A stretch of 64,000 nt of DNA. Source: Bacillus_CJ salitolerans. GTDB lineage: Bacteria > Bacillota > Bacilli > Bacillales > SA4. The notes beneath the pieces were generated by a model, which saw only the letters and a program-made list of their open reading frames with translations, had not been told where the DNA came from and did not search any database. The first letter of the stretch is position 1. Each line of letters starts with the position of its first letter. The DNA is taken from contig NZ_JBHUEM010000055.1 in the NCBI RefSeq assembly GCF_042680805.1, forward strand, positions 231,870 to 295,869, in the 5' to 3' direction. The translations under genes and the position numbers were made by a program. This document shows, in pieces, positions 57,940-64,000 of this stretch.

Positions 57940-58956
57940 ATGAATCAGCAGCCAGTCTTAGATGTTAAAGATTTACGAACTTCCTTTTTAACAGATTCTG
58001 GTGAGATACCAGCCGTTGATGGTATCGATTTTTACATAAATGAGGGAGAAGTTGTAGGAATTGTTGGAGAATCAGGTAGTGGAAAATCCGTAACATCACT
58101 TTCCATCATGGGACTTGTACCGAAACAAAATGGAAAAATCCAAGGTGAGATTTTATACAAAGGTGAAAATCTTAGAAATGCTTCTGAAAAGAGAATGTGT
58201 CAAATAAGAGGGAATGAGATTGCGATGATCTTTCAAGAGCCAATGACATCACTCAATCCATTATTTACAATTGGTCAGCAATTAACAGAAGCAATAAAGC
58301 TCCATCAAAAAATTGGAAAAAGAATGATTAAGCATCGTGCAATTCAAATGCTAAAGCTTGTTGGACTACCTCGGGCAGAGGAACTTATCAATGAGTATCC
58401 CCACCAATTGTCAGGTGGGATGAGACAGCGTGTCATGATTGCGATGGCAATGGCCTGTGATCCTAAGGTGCTTATTGCGGATGAACCGACAACAGCTCTT
58501 GATGTAACCATTCAAGCACAGATTCTGCACCTTATGAAGGATTTAAATAAAAAGACGAATACGTCCATCATGCTCATTACGCATGATTTAGGAGTAGTGG
58601 CAGAAGTTTGTGACAGAGTAGTTGTCATGTATGCAGGAAAGATTGTAGAAGAAGCAGATGTAAATACGATTTTCAAAAATCCAAAACATCCATATACCGT
58701 TGGATTAATTAAGTCAGTTCCTGATGTTAGAGACAAAAAAGAACGATTATATTCCATACCAGGAAATGTTCCTAAACCAGGATCAATCAAGCAGGGATGT
58801 AGGTTTGCAGCACGCTGTGAGCATGCATTTGACCGTTGCCAAGTTGAAGACCCTGAATTAGTTAGTACTGAGGGTAGAGGGCATAAAGTAAGGTGCTTCC
58901 TTCACCTAGAAGAGGAGGGGTCTACAAATGACAGAAGCGCTATTGCAAGTTCGTGA
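57940..58956 (+). CDS. appD: Oligopeptide ABC transporter ATP-binding protein D
   Basis: One of two ATPases of a peptide importer, 338 aa. Motifs: Walker A GESGSGKSV, Q-loop IFQEPMTSLNP, signature LSGGMRQRVMIAMA, Walker B VLIADEPTTALDV, H-loop ITHDLGV. The C-terminal cysteine-rich region typical of OppD/DppD (CRFAARCEHAFDRC and later a CFLHLE cysteine) can hold an iron-sulphur cluster. GGGGG lies before the ATG. The order D-F-A-B-C is that of B. subtilis app rather than opp or dpp. The upstream region has repeated TCGACA/TCGAA motifs (57822-57863) and no promoter I trust. Confidence 0.85.
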   Translation: MNQQPVLDVKDLRTSFLTDSGEIPAVDGIDFYINEGEVVGIVGESGSGKSVTSLSIMGLVPKQNGKIQGEILYKGENLRNASEKRMCQIRGNEIAMIFQEPMTSLNPLFTIGQQLTEAIKLHQKIGKRMIKHRAIQMLKLVGLPRAEELINEYPHQLSGGMRQRVMIAMAMACDPKVLIADEPTTALDVTIQAQILHLMKDLNKKTNTSIMLITHDLGVVAEVCDRVVVMYAGKIVEEADVNTIFKNPKHPYTVGLIKSVPDVRDKKERLYSIPGNVPKPGSIKQGCRFAARCEHAFDRCQVEDPELVSTEGRGHKVRCFLHLEEEGSTNDRSAIASS

Positions 58957-59896
58957 TTTAAAAAAACACTTCCCAATTACGGGCGGAGTATTTGGTAAAC
59001 AAGTCGGAGAGGTCAAAGCTGTTGATGGATTGACCTTCGAAGTGAAAAAGGGAGAAACATTAGGATTAGTTGGAGAAAGCGGATGCGGAAAATCTACAAC
59101 GGGTAGGCTTCTACTTAGATTACTAGATCCAACTGAAGGCTCTGTTATGTTCGAAGATAAAGAGGTAACAAGTCTCTCAAAGGAAGAAATGAGAAGACTT
59201 CGCCGTGAAATGCAAATGGTATTCCAGGATCCATACGCATCACTTAATCCAAGGCATACGATTGAAAGAATTTTAGAAGAGCCATTAATCGTTCATGGAA
59301 TTGGTAATAAAGCAGAACGTATTAAACGAGTTCATGAGATTCTAGAGGTTGTTGGGTTAAGTAGCTACCATGCTAAGCGCTATCCACACCAATTTAGTGG
59401 TGGTCAAAGGCAGCGTATCGGGATCGCAAGAGCACTGATGACAAAGCCAAAGCTCATTATCGCAGATGAACCAGTATCTGCACTCGATGTTTCGATTCAA
59501 TCTCAAGTACTAAATTTAATGGAAGATTTACAAGAGGAATTCGGATTGACCTATATATTCATTGCTCATGATTTAGGGGTTGTTAGACATATTAGTGACC
59601 GCGTCGGTGTAATGTACTTAGGTAGAATAGTAGAGTTGTCTACAAGTGAGCAGATTTACGCGAAGCCGCTTCATCCATATACAGAGGCGTTGCTATCGGC
59701 AGTACCAGTCCCTGACCCTGAACTAAAGAAAGAGACGAAGCTATTGGAAGGGGATATTCCGAGCCCATCCAACCCGCCTAAGGGTTGTGCCTTCCATACA
59801 CGCTGTCATGCCTGTATGGATATTTGTAAACAAGTAAGACCTGAAATGAAAGAAGTTGAAGAAGGGCATTATGTTGCTTGTCACTTATATGAGTGA
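58928..59896 (+). CDS. appF: Oligopeptide ABC transporter ATP-binding protein F
   Basis: Second ATPase of the importer, 322 aa. Walker A GESGCGKST, Q-loop VFQDPYASLNP, signature FSGGQRQRIGIARA, Walker B LIIADEPVSALDV and H-loop IAHDLGV are all present; the C-terminus also has the cysteine motif (CAFHTRCHACMDIC). It overlaps appD by 29 bases and has AGGAGGGG 7 bases before its ATG. AppD and AppF form the heterodimer that energises uptake. The binding-protein gene follows after 70 bases. Confidence 0.85.
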   Translation: MTEALLQVRDLKKHFPITGGVFGKQVGEVKAVDGLTFEVKKGETLGLVGESGCGKSTTGRLLLRLLDPTEGSVMFEDKEVTSLSKEEMRRLRREMQMVFQDPYASLNPRHTIERILEEPLIVHGIGNKAERIKRVHEILEVVGLSSYHAKRYPHQFSGGQRQRIGIARALMTKPKLIIADEPVSALDVSIQSQVLNLMEDLQEEFGLTYIFIAHDLGVVRHISDRVGVMYLGRIVELSTSEQIYAKPLHPYTEALLSAVPVPDPELKKETKLLEGDIPSPSNPPKGCAFHTRCHACMDICKQVRPEMKEVEEGHYVACHLYE

Positions 59897-59966
59897 TAGC
59901 AGCATTAAAATATAATAATCCGTTCAATAGCCAATTGAACAATTTATTCAATAGGGGGAAAGTTAG

Positions 59967-61610
59967 ATGAGCAAAAAGCTATGGTTAACATTGTTAATGG
60001 CATTTATGTTAGTTCTTGGACTAGCAGCCTGCGGTGGAACTGAAGATGCATCTGATAACAAAGATGCTGGCAAAACAGAAGATACTACTTCTGGAAATGA
60101 TGATTCAAAAGAAGAAGAAACACCAGCTCAAGATACGTTAGTATTTGGTCGTGGTGGAGACTCTGTAAGTCTAGATCCAATCACAGCTACTGATGGTGAA
60201 TCTTTTAAAGTAACAAAAAATGTTTTTAACACACTTGTAGATTACGGTGAGCAAGATGTTACAATTCGTCCATCACTTGCAACTGATTGGCAGGTTTCTG
60301 AAGATGGATTAGTTTACACTTTAACTCTTCGCGAAGGTGTAAAATTCCATGATGGTACTGATTTCAATGCTGACGCTGTCGTTTACAACTTCAACCGTTG
60401 GGGAAATGGAACAAAGGATCAATTCTATTACTATGGGTCTGCTTTCGGTGGATTCGGTGATGAAGAGAAACACATTATTAAAGAAGTTAAAGCTTTAGAC
60501 GCAAAAACAGTTCAATTTACATTAAAGAAGCCTCAAGCACCATTCATGCAAAACTTAGCAATGTCACCATTTGCAATTGCTAGCCCGGCTGCAATTGAAA
60601 AGTATGGCGATAAGTTTAATGAAAATCCAGTTGGTACTGGTCCTTTCAAGTTTGTTGAGTGGAAGCGTAATGAACGTGTTGTAATTGAGAAAAACCCTGA
60701 CTACTTTGTAGAAGGTCTACCTAAGTTAAACAAAGTTATCTTCGTTTCTATTCCAGATAACTCTGCTCGTGTAAATGCACTTTTAAGTGGAGAAGTACAC
60801 CTAGCTGACGGATTAAACAATTCTGATTCAAATCAGCTTACTGGTAACCTTCAAGCAATCAACCGTCCTTCAATGAACGTTGGTTACTTAGGTTTAACAG
60901 TTACTAGAGGTCCACTAAAAGATAAGTTAGTACGTCAGGCTCTAAACCATGCGGTTGATAAGCAAGGAATCATTGATGCATTCTATGGAGGTCAAGCAAT
61001 TCCAGCGATTAACCCAATGCCTCCAAGCATTAAAGGATACAATGATCAAGTTGCTGATTATCCATATGATTTAGATAAAGCAAAATCATTATTAGCTGAA
61101 GCTGGTTATCCAGATGGATTTGAAATGGAGCTATGGGCTATGCCTGTACCACGTCCATACATGCCAGACGGACAAAAGGTTGCAGAAGTACTTCAAGCTA
61201 GCTTTGCACAAATTGGTGTAAAAGCAAACATCGTATCATTTGAATGGGCTACTTACCTTGAGAAAGCTCGTGCAGGAGAAGCAGATAGCTTCATGCTTGG
61301 TTGGACTGGTGACAATGGAGATGCAGATAACTTCCTAAATACATTGTTAGGTGGTTCTAACATTGACAGCAACAACTATACACGTTATGACAATGCTGAA
61401 GTAAATGAATTGTTAGCAAAGGCACAATCAAGTAACGATGCTGCTGAACGTGAAGATCTTTATAAGCAGGCACAAGTAATCATTAAAGACGAAGCGCCAT
61501 GGATTCCATTAGTTCACTCAACTCCATTACTTGGAGCATCTGCGAACCTAACTGGTTTCTATCCGCACCCAACTGGTTCTGATAAGTTAGAAACTGTTGA
61601 ATTTAAATAA
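59967..61610 (+). CDS. appA: Oligopeptide ABC transporter substrate-binding lipoprotein
   Basis: Extracellular peptide-binding lipoprotein, 547 aa, family 5 (SBP_bac_5). The signal peptide ends in lipobox LAAC (Cys at residue 22), followed by a low-complexity acidic linker (DNKDAGKTEDTTSGNDDSKE). Domain landmarks: SLDPITATDGESFKVTKNVF, LREGVKFHDGTDFNADAVVY and HAVDKQGIIDAFYGG. It delivers peptides to the AppBC channel. GGGGAAAG precedes the ATG. The symbol is from gene order; a nickel or dipeptide role cannot be excluded. A strong hairpin just after the stop probably stabilises this part of the message. Confidence 0.85.
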   Translation: MSKKLWLTLLMAFMLVLGLAACGGTEDASDNKDAGKTEDTTSGNDDSKEEETPAQDTLVFGRGGDSVSLDPITATDGESFKVTKNVFNTLVDYGEQDVTIRPSLATDWQVSEDGLVYTLTLREGVKFHDGTDFNADAVVYNFNRWGNGTKDQFYYYGSAFGGFGDEEKHIIKEVKALDAKTVQFTLKKPQAPFMQNLAMSPFAIASPAAIEKYGDKFNENPVGTGPFKFVEWKRNERVVIEKNPDYFVEGLPKLNKVIFVSIPDNSARVNALLSGEVHLADGLNNSDSNQLTGNLQAINRPSMNVGYLGLTVTRGPLKDKLVRQALNHAVDKQGIIDAFYGGQAIPAINPMPPSIKGYNDQVADYPYDLDKAKSLLAEAGYPDGFEMELWAMPVPRPYMPDGQKVAEVLQASFAQIGVKANIVSFEWATYLEKARAGEADSFMLGWTGDNGDADNFLNTLLGGSNIDSNNYTRYDNAEVNELLAKAQSSNDAAEREDLYKQAQVIIKDEAPWIPLVHSTPLLGASANLTGFYPHPTGSDKLETVEFK

Positions 61611-61622
61611 GCTGAATCACTT

Positions 61623-61652
61623 AATCAGTCGGGGTCAATCCCCCGACTGATT
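61623..61652 (+). terminator. Hairpin after appA
   Basis: AATCAGTCGGGG (61623-61634) and CCCCGACTGATT (61641-61652). It has no T-run, so it is more likely an RNA-stabilising stem. Its stem is the same as the end hairpin of the element at 4470-4620 with one compensated pair. Confidence 0.55.
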
Positions 61653-61663
61653 TACTTCACATG

Positions 61664-61812
61664 ATCGGCTTTTACGGGCAGTTAGCCTCCAAAATTAGAC
61701 ATCAACGAAACATTTGAAGCCTTTAAACTGGGGGCTTACTGCCCGTTAAAGCGGGTTAAGCCTCATCGTGAAGGAGAAACGATCAGCCCTTCATGAAGCT
61801 ATAAGAAAGTTT
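61664..61812 (+). repeat. Structured intergenic element between appA and appB
   Basis: CGGGCAGTTAGCCTCC (61675-61690) pairs with GGGGGCTTACTGCCCG (61730-61745) at 13 of 16 positions over a 39-base loop; AAAGCGGGTTAAGCC follows, then a stem TCAT..GAAGG / CCCTTCATGA (61772-61795). The plan (C-block, loop, G-block, GGGTTAAG-like linker, end stem) is like the 4470 and 41973 elements, but the sequence is different. It encodes nothing and interrupts the app operon. Confidence 0.5.
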
Positions 61813-61853
61813 ACTTTCTTACTATACTAAACTTAGAAAGAGGTGACTCTCAC

Positions 61854-62858
61854 ATGTTCGCCTACACAATTCGTAGATTACTATTATTAGTTCCTGTTTT
61901 ACTAGGAATGACGCTTATTGTGTTTTTTATGATTCGTGCAATACCAGGAAACCCAGCTCAAGTTATACTAGGTCAGCTAGCAACAGCAGAGGCGATCGAG
62001 AGTTTAACAAAGGAACTAGGATTAGACAAGCCTTGGCATGTTCAATATTTTTCCTACTTAGGAGACCTATTGCGAGGAGATCTTGGAGAATCTTTAAGGA
62101 CACGTGTACCAATTACAGAAGAGATATGGCCGTACTTAGCAGCAACTATTGAACTTTCCTTAGCTGCTATGCTAATTGCGATTTTTATAGGAGTTAATGC
62201 AGGGATTATTAGTGCTTGGTTCCAAAATTCATGGTTCGACTATTCGGCAATGGTTCTGGCTCTTGTTGGAGTATCGATCCCGATTTTCTGGTTAGGGTTA
62301 ATGGAACAGTGGGTATTTTCTATTAATCTAGGCTGGCTACCAACCTCTGGTCGTGAATCAGTTATGAATCCTGTGGATCCAGTTACTCACTTGTTTGTTA
62401 TTGATACCTTATTACAAGGTGATACAGAGAAGCTAGGGACTGTTCTAAAACACTTAGTATTACCGGCCTGTGCGTTAGCGACGATTCCAATGGCAATCAT
62501 TGCGCGTATTACAAGATCAAGTATGCTTGAGGTTATGCGTTCTGATTATATTCGTACCGCTCGAGCAAAGGGAATGAAAATGTTCTGGGTAGTTTACAAG
62601 CACTCTTTGAAAAATGCAGTTATTCCTGTACTAACAATAATCGGTTTACAAACAGGGCTGTTATTAGGTGGTGCGATTCTAACAGAAACGATCTTTAGCT
62701 GGCCAGGAATTGGTCGTTATATTTATGAAGCGATCGGTTTCCGTGATTATCCAGTCATTCAATCTGGAATATTAGTAGTTGCTTTCATCTTTGTTATGAT
62801 CAACCTAATTGTCGATTTACTATATGCCTTAATTGATCCTAGAATTAAATATTCATAG
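61854..62858 (+). CDS. appB: Oligopeptide ABC transporter permease B
   Basis: First channel subunit, 334 aa with six hydrophobic segments. It starts MFAYTIRRLLLLVPVLLGMT as DppB/OppB/AppB proteins do, has the periplasmic loop LGLDKPWHVQYFSYLGDLLR, and the EAA loop YIRTARAKGMKMFWVVYKHS near residue 235 that docks to the ATPases. AGAGGTGA lies 8 bases before the ATG. It is separated from appA by a 243-base gap filled with hairpins, which may lower expression of the membrane part relative to the binding protein. Confidence 0.88.
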   Translation: MFAYTIRRLLLLVPVLLGMTLIVFFMIRAIPGNPAQVILGQLATAEAIESLTKELGLDKPWHVQYFSYLGDLLRGDLGESLRTRVPITEEIWPYLAATIELSLAAMLIAIFIGVNAGIISAWFQNSWFDYSAMVLALVGVSIPIFWLGLMEQWVFSINLGWLPTSGRESVMNPVDPVTHLFVIDTLLQGDTEKLGTVLKHLVLPACALATIPMAIIARITRSSMLEVMRSDYIRTARAKGMKMFWVVYKHSLKNAVIPVLTIIGLQTGLLLGGAILTETIFSWPGIGRYIYEAIGFRDYPVIQSGILVVAFIFVMINLIVDLLYALIDPRIKYS

Positions 62859-62873
62859 AAAGGAGGGATTTTA

Positions 62874-63770
62874 GTGGCAGAACTAGCAAGAAATGACGCA
62901 CCAATAAAGTCCGTTCCAAAAGAGGAAGTCGTGTCTCCTTGGTTAGAGGCATGGCGGAACTTCAAGAAAAATAAAATTGCGGTTGTTGGGGCTACAATTA
63001 TTTTTGTATTTATTATCCTGGCACTTGCTGCACCTATTATCGCTCCTGAGGGAATTAATGATCAAAAGCTAGGAGAAAGATTACAACCACCTTCTGCTGA
63101 GCATTGGCTTGGAACAGACGACTTTGGTCGTGATATTCTAAGTCGAATTCTTTACGGAGCAAGAATCTCTCTTTGGGTTGGATTTTTAGCTGTAATAGGC
63201 TCAGCGGTTATGGGTTGTCTTCTAGGCATAATAGCAGGTTATTATGGTAAGTGGGTAGATGGTGTCATTTCACGTGTATTTGATATCATGTTAGCTTTCC
63301 CAAGTATCTTACTTGCCATTGCGGTGGTTGCAGTACTTGGACCATCTTTACGTAATGCTTTAATAGCTATTGCAATCATTAACATTCCAAACTTCGGTCG
63401 TCTCATCAGGTCAAAGGTACTAAGTGTCAAGCAAGAGGAATATGTATTAGCAGCCAAAGCGGTTGGAATGAAGGATGCTAGAATCCTTTTTCATCACATT
63501 TTACCGAACAGTATGTCACCGATTATTGTTCAAGGAACATTAGCCATAGGTACAGCCATTATTGAATGTGCGGCGCTAGGATTCCTAGGATTAGGAGCAG
63601 AGCCACCGAATCCAGAGTGGGGTAAAATGTTAGCCGATTCGAAGCAATATATTATTCAAGCACCTTGGACGATGATTTTTCCAGGTATTGCGCTCATGCT
63701 AACAGTCCTTGGCTTTAACCTAATGGGTGATGGATTACGTGATGCACTAGATCCGAAAATGAAGCAATAG
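62874..63770 (+). CDS. appC: Oligopeptide ABC transporter permease C
   Basis: Second channel subunit, 298 aa. A cytoplasmic N-terminal tail is followed by six hydrophobic segments; landmarks are HWLGTDDFGRDILSRILYGA, the EAA loop YVLAAKAVGMKDARILFHHI and LGFLGLGAEPPNPEWGKML, all standard for DppC/OppC/AppC. The start is GTG 62874 with AAAGGAGGG about 6 bases upstream, 15 bases after appB. It ends the operon, and a strong terminator follows. Confidence 0.88.
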   Translation: MAELARNDAPIKSVPKEEVVSPWLEAWRNFKKNKIAVVGATIIFVFIILALAAPIIAPEGINDQKLGERLQPPSAEHWLGTDDFGRDILSRILYGARISLWVGFLAVIGSAVMGCLLGIIAGYYGKWVDGVISRVFDIMLAFPSILLAIAVVAVLGPSLRNALIAIAIINIPNFGRLIRSKVLSVKQEEYVLAAKAVGMKDARILFHHILPNSMSPIIVQGTLAIGTAIIECAALGFLGLGAEPPNPEWGKMLADSKQYIIQAPWTMIFPGIALMLTVLGFNLMGDGLRDALDPKMKQ

Positions 63771-63790
63771 AAAACATAGGTAAAATACTA

Positions 63791-63821
63791 AAACCGAAAT
63801 CTGGTAGATTTCGGTTTTTTT
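63791..63821 (+). terminator. Terminator of the app operon
   Basis: AAACCGAAATC (63791-63801) and GATTTCGGTTT (63807-63817), then Ts to 63821. From here to the window end I see no gene or other feature. Confidence 0.9.
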
Positions 63822-64000
63822 AATAAGTTAAGCGTACAATGTCAAATACTTTTTTTAAGTTTTAGGGTAACTCAAATACACTTACTGTAATATCCTTTTT
63901 TTTACAAGTAACAATTAACCAAGTTATCTATGATATAGGTACCACTTTCTTGATTCAGAAATGGGTTATTCACTCGCTTCTTAATCTGCATTGATGCATT

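Overview
The window is about 64 kb of chromosome from a low-GC, endospore-forming member of the Bacillaceae. Evidence: genes for small acid-soluble spore proteins (sspE, sspK), Bacillus-only families (YfhD, YfhE, YfhH, YfhJ, YfhS, YgaB, YgaC, YgaD, two DUF3231 proteins, a CBO0543 protein), A/T-rich sigma-A promoters, strong GGAGG ribosome binding sites, and near-residue-level resemblance of several products to Bacillus subtilis proteins (FabL, DesR/YvfU-type regulator, GlpD, YgaC). The species cannot be named from the sequence.

Layout. 1-8.4 kb: end of an arginine operon (partial carB, argF), then argG and argH, then an arginine-type amino-acid ABC importer (artP, artQ, artR). 8.5-11.9 kb: glycerol use (glpK, glpD). 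12-15.4 kb: an ABC-2 exporter with its own DesK/DesR-like two-component system on the minus strand. 15.5-23.3 kb: small proteins, an ArsR-type regulator with an MFS transporter, a three-gene ABC-2 exporter and a DUF3231 protein. 23.4-24.7 kb: a cobalamin riboswitch whose target is only a 23-codon reading frame, then a thioesterase. 24.8-28 kb: a PAS-GGDEF-EAL protein and a decayed small operon with a broken CPBP protease. 28-31.5 kb: LigB-type dioxygenase, PepV-type dipeptidase and asparaginase in one operon. 31.8-39.1 kb: DJ-1 protein, LysR regulator, AGCS amino-acid symporter, and a MerR / acyl-CoA synthetase / acyl-CoA dehydrogenase operon. 39-42 kb: membrane proteins, a coat-like protein, a repeat array and a cluster of DnaA boxes. 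42-57.8 kb: a block in nearly the same order as B. subtilis yfhD-ygaD (yfhD, yfhE, yfhF, recX, yfhH, sspK, yfhJ, yfhP, mutY, yfhS, fabL, sspE, ygaB, ygaC, ygaD) with local insertions. 57.9-63.8 kb: an appDFABC-type oligopeptide importer.

The unusual content is between the genes. Six intergenic arrays of short imperfect tandem repeats are present. Three share one core (TTATCANCAACTT, period about 20-21 bp) at 15.7, 40.6 and 54.5 kb; one has a TACCGGTCAA core at the same period (32.6 kb); one alternates 39- and 40-bp units (53.9 kb); one is seven 52-bp units, each an inverted repeat (21.8 kb). Two pairs of structured, dispersed elements show stem changes that keep pairing: 4.47/41.97 kb, resembling IS200/IS605-type ends, and 31.6/35.2 kb. 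There is also a seven-site DnaA-box cluster at 41.7-41.9 kb, a degenerate tRNA-like leader before a GNAT gene at 43.3 kb, and the near-orphan B12 riboswitch. All functional statements rest on reading motifs and recalled family knowledge; no search was run.
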